From the IMG/VR virus record IMGVR_UViG_3300045051_000332, positions 1-39,850 of that record: 39,850 nucleotides of DNA; one strand, written 5' to 3'. The translations under genes and the position numbers were made by a program. Below the pieces are notes generated by a model that saw only the letters and a program-made list of their open reading frames with translations, was not told the origin of the DNA and made no database searches. The DNA is from a virus. Positions 7,901-15,877 of this stretch are shown here, in pieces; within the stretch, counting starts at the first letter, position 1; every line of letters starts with the position of its first letter.

Positions 7901-9789
7901 CCGCCCTTGTAATTGGACGTTGACGGTGGGCGCACCCCGCCCAGGTCCTGGATGGCGTCCAGCACGTCGCGAATGCCGTCCCGGCGCCGGGGCACCGCGA
8001 ACGAGCCGCGGGACAGGCGTTCTTTGGGCTTGGCGGTGGCAGGCGCGGGCATTTCTTCGGCGGGGACAGGCTGAATACGGGTGGCCGGGGCGGCGGGGGT
8101 TGCGGACGCAACAGTGGAAGCCGGGGCGGGTGTCGGTGTCGCCCCATCAATCTCCGCGTCCAGTTCCGCCTGCAAATCCTCCGCCGTCTCGCCCTGGTCA
8201 GTAACGGCCACGGGCGGCTTCGGTGCCGTCGGCAGCAGTCTTTCCTTTGTGCCATACATGCCATAGGTCCACTCGGTAGCCCCCGGAAGCTTCTGTCGGC
8301 GTATCCACAGGGGCCCCTGGTCAGCCTCGAACTCGGCCAGTGTGCTGCCCTCAAGCCCCAGCTTGGGCGCGATATGGTCCGCCCAGACCTCCGCCGTGAC
8401 CGGCTCGACTACCACCGTCAGGCCGGGCTGGCCGTCCGGGCCGGTGTGCTGCGTCAAGACGGCACCCTCAGGCAGGGCAGGTTTGGATGGCATAGGCCGG
8501 GCCACCGTTGGCGCTGGCTGCGTCGGAGCCGCTTGGGGAGCCAACTGGTTGCCCTTGATGGCCGCCTCAAGCTCAGCGGCAAGGCTGCTCGTCACGGCCC
8601 CGGGTGGCAGCACGTCAGACTTCGCACCCTGCACCTGGGCGGCTGGCTCGGATGGCGGTACCGCGGGAGGTGTCACGGGAGCCACCGGAGCGGCCGGAGG
8701 CACCGGCTGACGACCGCGCAACAGCCGTTCCATGGTATCGGCCTGGGTCCGGGGCGTGGGCCGGTTCTTGATGGCTCCGTGAATTAAGCTGGTCGGGACG
8801 GTTAGGACTCCGCCGGCCAGACCAGCCATGGCGATCTCGTTTAGCGCCTCGCCCGTCGTCATGCCGGGGCGGAATGTCTGCTTGGAAACGATAGACTGGA
8901 CCGTCTGGTCAATGGCTTCCTCGGTGCCCTCAGCCGCGAACGACCGGGCCACCTGGGCAATGAACGGCGCCAGCCCCTTCTTGACGGCATCCCAGCTTGC
9001 CTCAAGGCCACCGGTAGCCGCGCTGGTTCCAAAAGCCGCCGTGATGACCGCCGTGCTGAATCCCGAAGCCGCCGCCGGGAACAGCGCCTTTTGCTCGGCC
9101 TTGTCCTCGGTCAGTCCGCCGTCCATGTAGGCCCGCTTGGCGTCCGCGAAGACGCCTCCGAACGACTGGGCCGCCCCAATCATGGCCGCCGCCGGCAAAG
9201 CGATCGGTGTCATGGCCAGCGGCGCGGCCGGCAGCATGGACTGTGCCGAGGCCGCCACGTCCCCAGCCGTCTTGGCCACCGGGCCGCCTCCGACAGCGTC
9301 CTGCAGGGCCTGGTATTCCTTGCCGATGATCTCCGCGCCCTGCATCAGCTCGCGGCCAAGCTTTAGGGACGCATTGGGCGGCTTCTGGGGTGCAGCTACC
9401 GGCGGCGCCACGTTGGACGGGAACAGCCGATCGTCCTCGGCCTGGATGTCTGGGCGCGCCGGGGCGTCTGACCTGGTGAATGCCTTCCCTAAGCCTGCCA
9501 GAACACCACCAACCTGCTGTGGCACGTCCACGTTGACGCCGCGCTCGGCACCAAGCAGGGTTTGAAGTGCCAGTTTCGACGGGGTAAACCGATCCTGTTC
9601 AGCCTGGTTACGGGCGGCCTCATCCAACAACATCCGCCGCTTGGCCAGTCTGGCGGCAAGGGCAGCAGGGTCCGGTCCAGCTTCCCCGAGGATTTCCATC
9701 CCGGCCCCCGCCGGGGCGTCAACCTCACCCAGAATTTCCATCCCCGCACCCGTAGGCGCGGCCACTTCGCCGAGGATTTCGAGGGCCAT
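1933..9789 (-). CDS. Giant polyvalent virion protein with ADP-ribosyltransferase-like domain
   Basis: This 2618-residue protein is almost 20% of the genome. In order it has three N-terminal repeats around LEILGE/MEILGE (residues 3-36) and hydrophobic segments near 186-215, 235-262 and 320-337. Pro/Ala-rich linkers follow, then a zincin-like stretch with EESAH near residue 935. An ART-like domain spans about 1091-1310 (YHGTPHEVDKF, then GWGLYFS, then NYVIF). A long helical part with another hydrophobic segment near 2280 completes the protein. RFS- or RYSLR-type linkers recur at domain borders. This layout fits phage polyvalent proteins, which are probably ejected with the DNA and may modify host targets, and it may also serve as an internal virion or ejection protein. 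It is the last gene of the leftward late operon. The domain from about 5935 to 6480 is much richer in AT than its surroundings. Confidence 0.85.
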   Translation of the reverse strand: MALEILGEVAAPTGAGMEILGEVDAPAGAGMEILGEAGPDPAALAARLAKRRMLLDEAARNQAEQDRFTPSKLALQTLLGAERGVNVDVPQQVGGVLAGLGKAFTRSDAPARPDIQAEDDRLFPSNVAPPVAAPQKPPNASLKLGRELMQGAEIIGKEYQALQDAVGGGPVAKTAGDVAASAQSMLPAAPLAMTPIALPAAAMIGAAQSFGGVFADAKRAYMDGGLTEDKAEQKALFPAAASGFSTAVITAAFGTSAATGGLEASWDAVKKGLAPFIAQVARSFAAEGTEEAIDQTVQSIVSKQTFRPGMTTGEALNEIAMAGLAGGVLTVPTSLIHGAIKNRPTPRTQADTMERLLRGRQPVPPAAPVAPVTPPAVPPSEPAAQVQGAKSDVLPPGAVTSSLAAELEAAIKGNQLAPQAAPTQPAPTVARPMPSKPALPEGAVLTQHTGPDGQPGLTVVVEPVTAEVWADHIAPKLGLEGSTLAEFEADQGPLWIRRQKLPGATEWTYGMYGTKERLLPTAPKPPVAVTDQGETAEDLQAELDAEIDGATPTPAPASTVASATPAAPATRIQPVPAEEMPAPATAKPKERLSRGSFAVPRRRDGIRDVLDAIQDLGGVRPPSTSNYKGGEYDGFREAFHGLARFLVSKDAAHRPDTLLGELATEDFRFETADDLYNAIDSAVRQREKLRNELTPEEKMTEFADAALSNEKKKKVQGNQRVDSDQLLVGDRFQVNGEWVEVTAIDPDTGEVTVHDGDKYGRQEIPPGAWVHPDKGSWTPAQGRYSLRGRPEADEGQGDLFGGDPKKDAAEIERQKQKDEAAKRQGDRLTGDTGTLGQADMFGGGDDLWAIRRSESGPVPPARAVTPDGLIAAVKRVAREGLPGVTFRAITAAERERMAARGIEAESFYLPSTREIVIVPENIPGALRALQIMREESAHDAFSQPETQSLFEQVANLFVTPSVEKRLNDMGYVRGKDQSEASYRRMLVDEHLSKLTRANKSVSKRIAMLARAWFKQTFPSSRMQLSDMEVARAFLAAVKDQRRAELRGGRVAVNAEGGEERQRMPFTPTDETRRLSFDGGELVGPAMFSLRAYHGTPHEVDKFSTSKIGTGEGFQAFGWGLYFSQNQEVAKTYAEKLSDRDSGNREGELDAIAKKEGLSVYWSDGTGRYRIAPIRNPGETSMAFYEKDIEKKASDELKKEVQRANSAVYGNEYTVELLVEDDELLDWDKRVSEQSNIVKASISAEFRGASFEYTKGRDVYKMLGDPQKASSRLAGRGIKGIRFFDAGSRLALGESEKTRNYVIFNDADIRITHKNGEPVTMEEAGERFSIAQSDGSASQTTNGVYEKLRAWQSKRLEWALAMENEAAALQRVVRHKSGAVDWKRSLKEDVDAIWAGEQARNDERRGLFDILNASGLNYGDIREHPVGDPAKMNGANAVKLQAQRYIKEVFGEQFLTMDEGTRFSLRQRDADPITRDDAGNVIPLSKRFNLENDDIRFSMSPRTRSTVLGEIEQLTQERIAAMRDNDVNLARQILAEIKKLQAEVPTLPPEGGQPRKPRETPEGSPTPPPGRQQVAMALGTAMHNTNTPAKQLGAFRKFLRSFATQVPELEIVGNQAARGRQVEEFLRNIRREAVNAAKAAEGKLLHVLEPLLKLPSADVNPELVNSYKAAGRVASRFESEYQAEIDRLHQQVAEAVDAGKPPGAITAKLDALLANPPKGLVEARKRMEILRQRMLDTGNPLFLMNQAVLLRDFRARVAVYSKGGSVFRLPFDLDVATVEAELSAVERAILASPHRAEIDEAMRRHYALMAEMSKALEDHGHLIPEGMKNRQYFPHLVVEKTARKLAGIAPITEEPFRPYMIEPTGSVKAIETDYISAVYRHVADVLMHNAHQDAVEKYLKPFDISDRLKANAKAMADARDQANPVDWRNLLPPGYVLYDASKKLPMRPDYVIDRGELARALGVTLAQSGDLGAMLRNMGVDLSISPEAIEQAFTMGEKERWAIPQAIADALNGIETRWKGEQQAQRNAVLRAMRGTVGMWKALKLFAPWNYIRYEYGNSGTDIIDKLIGADPGMRKFMWQSLKEVAGYLRGGEPTPLMQAAIQHGVMDAVTMMEMSNGLPEMKIDELLTRGEKIRQGATHALTGYFGLINLVTRGAANSTTEASRLRESWFRYAKFLADMDRLNRGNAPVYAGAYRGDVDALPTNEEKAAMISRRTFGDYGDLSVNGMWLRRNLVPFYSWTEVNFKYWANLFRNTTESLRLGDRAGAMDAARAGAVSAATTAAGLALRILIPYAIVQLWNTVGGRAAGAWDDDDLEATLSAEDRRRFHILAGKDDKGQTRVIYVTTALGDLMGWLGGDNAARLAAEVYRGEITLGQAVTDWGKQQPLTVANKLAQSIGPIIKGGYMIAARRDPFPDITDARRIGKDDLWWRVVGNLTDDDGVDLIRRLTDGKYLGKPGGEWIQQKVLQIRRRDPQQWSYYEIKEKAGDFIEARYGARRDPGEPADLVIRNFRKAIYRGDAEAALRFHGELVKLKYTAQRYELSILGQAPLSGLHATGIDKAKLQAEFVASLTPHQKQQLKLAEQYYARIAKGKGAGWKLFPSTGQPDASTVRSVLAGEK

Positions 9790-9795
9790 AAATCA

Positions 9796-10725
9796 TTATT
9801 TCAGACGGGCGTTGAACCGTTTGCCGTTTTGGATCAGGACGAACGTGTCGCCCGGCTTTAGCCCAGCCGCCCGGGCTTCGGCCTCTGAATTGTAGGACTT
9901 CTCGCCGGTCTTGATCTCGACGGCGCGCGCGGCGTCTTCCGGAGTGGATTTGCCGGACTGCTGGCGCTCGCGGATGGCTTGCAACTCCGCCGCAATCGCG
10001 TCTGCCTTAGTGCGCGCGTCATATTCCTCCTTGGTCAGGTGTTCGGTGATCTCCGCCCCGCTGGGGTCCTTGCGCGCCACGGTATAGGGGCGCTCGGGCT
10101 TCGCCGCCGCCCCGCCACCGCCCATGCCCGCCCGCGCGGTGATCTCGCCTTGAGTGAACGCCGTTCGGGCGTCCACCCGGTCAGCCCCAGCGCCCTGCCG
10201 ATCCGACAGCATCTTGTTTTGCAGCGCCAACCGCGCCATGTAGGCTTCCTGCTGGGTCAAGTCCCGCTTCGCCCGCGCGTCCTCTTCCATGCGCGTTTGC
10301 ATCAGCTTTGCGCGCGCCACCGGGGGCATGTGCGCCTCAAACGTGGTCGCCATGTGCTCCTTCAACCGCTGCTGCTGCTCCGAGGTAAGGCTGGCCGGTT
10401 CCTCGCCAATACCATTGTCCTGTAGCCATTGCCGCTGCGCCTCGCCCGCCTTCTGGCCTGCCGTCGCCCATGCGGCATCCTCAGCTTTGATCCTGGCCGC
10501 GCGCGCCTGGTCGTCTTCCAGCGCTGCCGTCCTAATCTTGCGGTTCTGCTGGCGATCATCCTCGTTGGCCGCGTCCAGCAATGCCTGCCGCTTGTCCTGC
10601 TCACGCTCGCGCGCCTGGGCTTTGGCCAGCAGGTCGCGTTTCATGCGCCGTTCGGCTCGGGACTGCTCAGACCGCCCGAAGCTGTCAATCGCGTCCCCCA
10701 AAAATGCTGCGTCTGCTCGGTTCAT
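9796..10725 (-). CDS. Coiled-coil protein, probable internal virion protein
   Basis: This is a 309-residue protein starting MNRADAAFLGDAIDSFGRSEQ. Residues about 15-190 are very rich in Arg, Gln, Ala and Glu with heptad-like spacing (ERRMKRDLLAKAQAREREQDK), so a long coiled coil is likely. A short C-terminal segment (GLKPGDTFVLIQNGKRFNARLK) could form a small beta or SH3-like fold. There is no enzymatic motif. It lies 6 nt upstream of the 2618-residue protein and downstream of another virion candidate, which places it among ejection proteins of podovirus-like phages. The function is inferred from position and composition only. Confidence 0.7.
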   Translation of the reverse strand: MNRADAAFLGDAIDSFGRSEQSRAERRMKRDLLAKAQAREREQDKRQALLDAANEDDRQQNRKIRTAALEDDQARAARIKAEDAAWATAGQKAGEAQRQWLQDNGIGEEPASLTSEQQQRLKEHMATTFEAHMPPVARAKLMQTRMEEDARAKRDLTQQEAYMARLALQNKMLSDRQGAGADRVDARTAFTQGEITARAGMGGGGAAAKPERPYTVARKDPSGAEITEHLTKEEYDARTKADAIAAELQAIRERQQSGKSTPEDAARAVEIKTGEKSYNSEAEARAAGLKPGDTFVLIQNGKRFNARLK

Positions 10726-10734
10726 AATGGTCCC

Positions 10735-11619
10735 TTACGATGTCATTCCACCACTACCACGGATTGCCGCGATCGCCTTGATGCCCAACCCGATCCCCGT
10801 CACCCACGGATTTTGTTGCTGACTGGCCCATCCCATTTCCTGCGCATAGTTCTGCTGCGCAAACTGCGCACTCTGCGCCCCGGCGTTCTGGTTCACGTTG
10901 GTCTTCAACGGCCCGTAAGACTGGTTTGGAACCGCCCCAGCCTGCGCCCCGGTCAGGCTGGAAAACTGCGCCGTCGGGGTCTGCCCGCTCATAAACGCAC
11001 CGAGGTTGCCCATCTTCTGCTGTGTCCGCTTGTAAGTCACGTCGTCCGGCGCGCTCCCGCTCGACAGCCACGCCGCCGCCGATGCCTGGTTCGCCCGCCG
11101 CCGGTTCTCCGCTGCCGTCCCGATCTCCATGACCCGCTGGAACGCCGGGGCCATGCCATAGACATTCCCTGCCGCCGTCTGATTGGCCAGTGATGCCTGC
11201 TCCACTTCCCTCCGGATGTCATCCGTCAACCCACCACCCGCCGCCAACTGCTCGCTGATCTGCCGGTCCATCTCCAAAGCCGTGGCACTGGGGCCAGGGG
11301 CGTCCTGCGACACCATTGCGAACAACTGCCGCCGCGCCGCCGCACCCTGCGGGTCGGACTGCTCCAGCTCGCGCAGACTCTGGTTGATGAAGTCCGTCCC
11401 ATACTTCTGCCGCAAAGCCAGCGCTGCGCCCGCCAGCTTGTCGCTCTCGGCGGCGGTAATGTCGGCGTCACCCAGCCCGGCAAAGATGCCCTCTCCGGCG
11501 CGCGCCTGCGCCTCGATGAGTCTGCGTTGCGGCAATGTTGCGATGTCGGCCTCGACGCCCGCCCGGTTGGCTGCCGCGTAATCGGGTGCCGGTGGTTGAT
11601 CGTTTGAGAAACAGCCCAT
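10735..11619 (-). CDS. Probable internal virion / ejection protein
   Basis: This is a 294-residue protein starting MGCFSNDQPPAPDYAAANRAG. It is helical and Ala/Gln-rich through the middle. It ends in an Asn/Gln/Gly-rich stretch and a C-terminal amphipathic or hydrophobic helix (WVTGIGLGIKAIAAIRG). The N-terminal Cys is not preceded by a hydrophobic signal, so this is not a classical lipoprotein. Together with the coiled-coil protein and the giant protein downstream it forms a three-gene block resembling the ejection-protein cluster of podoviruses. The C-terminal helix could interact with membrane. No family is recognised with certainty. Confidence 0.65.
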   Translation of the reverse strand: MGCFSNDQPPAPDYAAANRAGVEADIATLPQRRLIEAQARAGEGIFAGLGDADITAAESDKLAGAALALRQKYGTDFINQSLRELEQSDPQGAAARRQLFAMVSQDAPGPSATALEMDRQISEQLAAGGGLTDDIRREVEQASLANQTAAGNVYGMAPAFQRVMEIGTAAENRRRANQASAAAWLSSGSAPDDVTYKRTQQKMGNLGAFMSGQTPTAQFSSLTGAQAGAVPNQSYGPLKTNVNQNAGAQSAQFAQQNYAQEMGWASQQQNPWVTGIGLGIKAIAAIRGSGGMTS

Positions 11620-11620
11620 A

Positions 11621-11989
11621 TTATTGGAGTTGCTTGATGTTCAGGGTGGTTACACCCAATTTAACGTATCCGAGCCGTTCGATGTGCGGCCAAAATGGGC
11701 TCGTCTCCGCACACGGTAAAATCACATGCCGATGACCAAGATTGGCCAGCAGCATCTCGCCGCAGTTTAGCAGGCCCAGGCTTTCGCGCGGTCCCACCTT
11801 GCCCGTTGCAACCCAGGTGTGCAGCATGGGCACCACGCCAAGGCTGGCGTAGCCGACCACCTCGCCGCCCCGATCAATGACGTGCGATGGCCCCACCACA
11901 ATGTGGTTGTCGGCGCGCGCGGCGGCGGCCAGCCGTTCAAGGTCAGCCGGGCCGGCCAAAGGGCGGAGCCATGGATGCAGGTTATTCAT
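11621..11989 (-). CDS. Small GNAT-like acyltransferase fold protein
   Basis: This is a 122-residue protein. The order of a beta strand (HIVVGPSHVIDRGGEVVGYASLG), a central loop, a helix (SLGLLNCGEMLLANLG), a strand (HVILPCAETSP) and a C-terminal GYVKLG strand is typical of GNAT acetyltransferases, but I see no clear Q/RxxGxG/A acetyl-CoA loop. It starts 8 nt inside the end of the tail protein gene. In some podoviruses a small acyltransferase-like protein sits with the internal virion genes, so a structural role is as likely as an enzymatic one. Confidence 0.55.
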   Translation of the reverse strand: MNNLHPWLRPLAGPADLERLAAAARADNHIVVGPSHVIDRGGEVVGYASLGVVPMLHTWVATGKVGPRESLGLLNCGEMLLANLGHRHVILPCAETSPFWPHIERLGYVKLGVTTLNIKQLQ

Positions 11990-13577
11990 TTTGAATGGTG
12001 TCCACGAATGCGGCCATGGTCAGATTCTTGACGCACATTTTGCCGGCGTCACAAGCAAGCTCGATGAACGCCTCATTGAACTGCCCGGAAAGCGCCTTGG
12101 CATTGCGTCCGCCAAGCTCTCTGGCTAGCTCAAACGGAAGAATTGCCGTCTCCGTCCCGAGGATAGCCCCTCCGCCAATCCCGGTGTCGTAGTCCCATGA
12201 ATTGGCCTGCACGTCATCGTAGAAGATGGTCGCCCTAACCATTCTGCCAGACTCAGCGAAACGGACGTCCGCATAGAACCCGGTCTTTTGACTGACCGGT
12301 TCGCCAAAAACGAACGTCCGCAGCCTGGCCAAGGTGGCGTATTCGGTGGGCGCACCCGTGTTGCTCATATCCTTGTACGTGCCCTCGCTCGACACCCCGC
12401 CACCGTCATTCCACTGGTGGACGAATCCGGCCGTATCCCCAAACACCATCGCCGGGATGCTGCCAATTGAACTGGTGGCCCAGCAGGTAGGCGTCCAGCC
12501 GGTCCAATGCCCCATCCACGTCTGCGTCCGGTTGTTCCACACCAGCACCGTGTCGCAAGTGGTGGACGTGTCCAGTGGCACCGCGAAAAACGCGTAATGC
12601 CGGAACCGGTGCGCCGTGATCAGGTGCGCGTAAGCCCAGTTCACCCGGTCAATGACCGTCTGAATCTGCTGCGAAAGCGGCGGCGTAACCTCGTAATCGT
12701 CCTGACCGACCGCCCGGCGCAGGCTCCGCACCCCGTCATGGCTGAAGAACAGCACGTCGTTGCCGTTAACGCAGAACGCATGGCGCCCAACGCAGCCGAT
12801 ACCGTCGGTGACCTGCGAGAGCGTGAACGTGTTCACTGTAATCGAGCCAGCAATGACACTGCCAGCCGGGTCAGTCTTCACCAGCCAAACCGAATTGGTC
12901 TTGAGGATGGCCGCGTAATGATTCTGGAGGCTGGCAATCCCCTGCACCAGTCGGCCGTCGCCACCAACCCTGAACGAGTTGGTAGAAGTCCATCCGCCGG
13001 CACCTCCGTCGTAAAACGCACTCACGTCAACTCGGTCAGGATAGGAACCAAACCCCGCCGCGAACATGCGCCCAGAATGCCACGTCAGAGCCATGGCCCC
13101 GACCGGTGGGTCCGTGGCCCCGGTACCCAATTTTGTCAGGTTCGTGCCGTCCCATTGCAGCCAAGCCGTGCCGTCAGAAAGCAGCAGACGGTATGACCCC
13201 GCCCCATCCTGCCCGACACAGCCCTCCATGAGCCCGGTAGGCGTCCAACCCACTGGGGATGTCACATCCTCCCAGGTGTTCCCGTCCCACACCCAGAACA
13301 CGTCATTGGCTAGTGCCACGATCTGCTTTAGGGTGGGCGTCTCAAAATACCAGATACCTTGAATAGCTTCCCCGGCGTCAACCGCAGTCGCCCCGATAGC
13401 CAGCGTCCCCGGCCGGGTCCGCAGCAGTTGGTTATCCGTCACCAGACAGTTGACGAGCTTGGCGCAGATGTCAGCCGGTAACTGAGTCGCCCGGGTGAAA
13501 GAGTCCATGCCGCGAAACGATTCCACCCGCTCAAAGACCGGTTCATCGTCCAACTGCATGGAGTTCAGGTAGGGCAT
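11982..13577 (-). CDS. Tail tube / stabilisation-like protein (beta-propeller type)
   Basis: This is a 531-residue protein starting MPYLNSMQLDDEPVFERVESF. It has many regularly spaced beta segments with WDG, GNTW and VWNN motifs (VFWVWDGNTWEDVT, TAWLQWDGTNL, TVLVWNNRTQTWMGHW) typical of propeller-like podoviral tail tube or DNA-stabilisation proteins. The early segment LVTDNQLLRTRPGTLAIG is characteristic of that group, where the protein closes the portal channel or forms the tail nozzle. It sits between an adaptor-like gene and the internal virion genes, the expected place. There is no signal peptide. Confidence 0.65.
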   Translation of the reverse strand: MPYLNSMQLDDEPVFERVESFRGMDSFTRATQLPADICAKLVNCLVTDNQLLRTRPGTLAIGATAVDAGEAIQGIWYFETPTLKQIVALANDVFWVWDGNTWEDVTSPVGWTPTGLMEGCVGQDGAGSYRLLLSDGTAWLQWDGTNLTKLGTGATDPPVGAMALTWHSGRMFAAGFGSYPDRVDVSAFYDGGAGGWTSTNSFRVGGDGRLVQGIASLQNHYAAILKTNSVWLVKTDPAGSVIAGSITVNTFTLSQVTDGIGCVGRHAFCVNGNDVLFFSHDGVRSLRRAVGQDDYEVTPPLSQQIQTVIDRVNWAYAHLITAHRFRHYAFFAVPLDTSTTCDTVLVWNNRTQTWMGHWTGWTPTCWATSSIGSIPAMVFGDTAGFVHQWNDGGGVSSEGTYKDMSNTGAPTEYATLARLRTFVFGEPVSQKTGFYADVRFAESGRMVRATIFYDDVQANSWDYDTGIGGGAILGTETAILPFELARELGGRNAKALSGQFNEAFIELACDAGKMCVKNLTMAAFVDTIQNE

Positions 13578-13580
13578 AAA

Positions 13581-14609
13581 TCAGGCGAGGAAGTCCCCCT
13601 TGCCGCCACGGTAGTGGTGGATGGCGTCCGGCTCCACCTCGGGAATCACGCGGGTTGCGCGGGCCTGCTGGTAGAGGTTGCCGCGCTTGAGTTGCTCCAG
13701 CAGGGCCATCCCCTCGGTGGTTTTGGCAGTAGCCTTGCCATATTGCCGCATCTTTTCCAACAGGTCGGCTTGGGCGAAGGCGATCAGGCAATTATCAACC
13801 CCGGTCAGCATGGTGGTGTCGTAATCGCTGGACAACGGCGGGCACTTCCGCTTGACAAGGAAGCGCACCGATGTTGCTTCCGTCGGGATGCGGACCATCT
13901 GCACCCGCTGGCAGGGTTCCATCTCGGTGATTCCGGCGCGGACGTAGAAAGACGCCTCGGTGTCGCTTCGTGCGTTGTCCACGGCATAGACCTCGCTGAC
14001 CAGTGCGTCCATTGTGATTCTCTCGATCAGGGTAAAGCCTCCAGTGATGGCGAAACCGTCGAGCGCAAAGCCCATGTCAATGTCAATTACACGGTTCAGC
14101 CGCACGTCATCGCCTTGGGATGCTGAATAGTCAGGGTTGTTCCCAATGACGTGGAGGTGTAGAATCTTGCCAGTGTTCAGGCTGCTTGATCCGCCAGAAT
14201 ACAGGAACGTAAGGTTGCCCGGTAGCGCGGACCCGCCCTTTTCAATCCCCATGCGCCAGATGGCCGGTGGCCTCACCATGAAGTTGGTCGGCCGGCCAGT
14301 CTCCTCATACAGGTCAAGGTCGAAACGGTAAAGGTCTTGCTCCTCGATGGGCGACACGGGCCCATCCGTCAGACGCCCACCGATTACCTTGTCCACTTCC
14401 TGCGGCAAGAACACCTCGCCGAGCTTGTCGTATCCTGTGGAGTCCCAAGGCACATTGCGGTTGACGCAAAACAGGCTCTCCAGCCAAAGTCCCTCATCCC
14501 ACACCATGCGGTAGCGCTGCGCTATGAACTGCTTGCACAACGCCAGGTTTGTGGCGTCACTCAGACCGACCTTGGCACAGACGAGAGAGGCAATGGCGGA
14601 TAGTCTCAT
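13581..14609 (-). CDS. Probable head-tail adaptor / tail tubular protein A-like
   Basis: This is a 342-residue protein starting MRLSAIASLVCAKVGLSDATN. An N-terminal helical bundle (LALCKQFIAQRYRMVWDEGLW) resembles the ring-forming helices of podoviral adaptor proteins, followed by an extended beta-rich region and a C-terminal helix (CLIAFAQADLLEKMRQYGKA). The stop is 3 nt from the next gene, the tail-nozzle-like protein. The assignment rests on gene order and the N-terminal helix pattern; a different tail role is possible. Confidence 0.55.
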   Translation of the reverse strand: MRLSAIASLVCAKVGLSDATNLALCKQFIAQRYRMVWDEGLWLESLFCVNRNVPWDSTGYDKLGEVFLPQEVDKVIGGRLTDGPVSPIEEQDLYRFDLDLYEETGRPTNFMVRPPAIWRMGIEKGGSALPGNLTFLYSGGSSSLNTGKILHLHVIGNNPDYSASQGDDVRLNRVIDIDMGFALDGFAITGGFTLIERITMDALVSEVYAVDNARSDTEASFYVRAGITEMEPCQRVQMVRIPTEATSVRFLVKRKCPPLSSDYDTTMLTGVDNCLIAFAQADLLEKMRQYGKATAKTTEGMALLEQLKRGNLYQQARATRVIPEVEPDAIHHYRGGKGDFLA

Positions 14610-14613
14610 GGCG

Positions 14614-15867
14614 TCAATATTTGACCAAATAAGTAACCACCGATGACGGCGGTTGCTGGTTGAATGGGGTGGCTACTCCGGTCGTCACGGAATTTACAGT
14701 ATTCAAAGAATATGCACCGCCATCCAAACCGTTGGCTGTAATAGACACAGCCGTCACCCCAGCAGCTTCAGCAACGGTATTCGTGTGCGCCTCGTTTCCA
14801 AACAGCGTCCCAGTGCTGCGCGCCGTGAGCCCGGTCCCAGTCCCCGCACCTACCGCCGTTCGGCCCCGTAGGTCAGGCACGTTGAATGTGGTACTGTTGT
14901 CGCCAATGCCCCAGGTGGTTCCGATAGCGGTGAACAGGTTGCTGTAGGTAGTGCGCGAGACCGCCGCCCCGTCACAGATAAGCCACCCCGTCGGTGGAGA
15001 TGCTCCGTGGGCAATGGCGCTGGCCTTAATATCGCCTGTGCTCCACTCGTAATCCTGCCGCGATAGCGCCAGCACGTTTGATACCCCAGGCACTAAAGTG
15101 GCCAGCACATAGGCCAGGTTGCTGGTCGTGAGGCTGACGTTGACTCCGCCCACGCTCAGAATTGCAAGATCGGTCTTGGCAAAATTCGTGACCGCCGGGC
15201 GGCTACCAATCAAGTTGGTATTTGCAAACAGCGCATTTTCAACCGTCACCTTGTGCAAAGTGCTGTTGGTAGAGTGATAGACTAGAAAATAATCGTTGGT
15301 GTCTGGTGTGGTGATCTCGGGCCGCGCCGGAACCCAGTTGGTGGAGTTGAACAGCAAGTCGGCCAGCGTTCCCCGGAAAAGGTAGCCAGACCGGTAGATC
15401 AGCATCTGATCGCTACCAGTGCTGGTGGCCGTAGCCGTCTTCCCGCTGATCGCCGCCGGCGCCAGCACCGCCCCGCTCACGTGCGTATTCAGGTCTGACG
15501 CCGTCACCCGCTGCCCGTCGGTGAACGTCTTGCCCGGCGTCAGGTCACCCGCCACCGCGCTGCCCAGCACCAGCAGGAACGCCAGCACCGCAGCCCAGGC
15601 CCGCTTGATCTGGTCCACGGTCATGCCGGTTTCGCGCCGGATTTCATCCAGGCCGCCCGGCTTCTGCTCGATGGCCTTGAACCCATCCAGCACCGCCGCG
15701 CGCTGGCCGAGCGAGTCCTCAGGATTGCCCGGAATGGACACGCTAACCCGCTGCGGAGCCGTCACCCGCCGGAACCCAGCCAGATGAATCTGGTCCCGGC
15801 ACTCCACCGGGCGCACCAGTTCGATGGTCTCACCGGTCAACTCATTCTCGTAAACGTATAGGGGCAT
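14614..15867 (-). CDS. Tail fibre with phage tail-collar domain and fused N-terminal domain
   Basis: The start at 15865-15867 (MPLYVYENELTGE) is chosen because AAAGGA lies just upstream and the preceding gene stops 10 nt away, giving 417 residues. The first 80 or so residues look like a small phage domain (MPLYVY opening, and a C-terminal MTVDQIKRAW) often seen as a separate short protein. It is followed directly by a hydrophobic stretch that would be a signal peptide if translation began at the internal ATG (15624; AVLAFLLVLGSAVAG). Next comes FTDGQRVTASDLNTHV, typical of fibre N-termini, then a beta-rich shaft. A tail-collar domain (DIKASAIAHGASPPTGWLIC to VPDLRGRTAVGAG) leads to the C-terminus. 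It probably forms the receptor-binding fibre. Confidence 0.8.
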   Translation of the reverse strand: MPLYVYENELTGETIELVRPVECRDQIHLAGFRRVTAPQRVSVSIPGNPEDSLGQRAAVLDGFKAIEQKPGGLDEIRRETGMTVDQIKRAWAAVLAFLLVLGSAVAGDLTPGKTFTDGQRVTASDLNTHVSGAVLAPAAISGKTATATSTGSDQMLIYRSGYLFRGTLADLLFNSTNWVPARPEITTPDTNDYFLVYHSTNSTLHKVTVENALFANTNLIGSRPAVTNFAKTDLAILSVGGVNVSLTTSNLAYVLATLVPGVSNVLALSRQDYEWSTGDIKASAIAHGASPPTGWLICDGAAVSRTTYSNLFTAIGTTWGIGDNSTTFNVPDLRGRTAVGAGTGTGLTARSTGTLFGNEAHTNTVAEAAGVTAVSITANGLDGGAYSLNTVNSVTTGVATPFNQQPPSSVVTYLVKY

Positions 15868-15877
15868 ATTGGTCCTT

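Noticed and set aside
6499-7923. Plus-strand open frame of 474 codons
   Set aside because: It is antisense to the giant virion protein, has no domain, and loses its openness where that gene becomes AT-rich.
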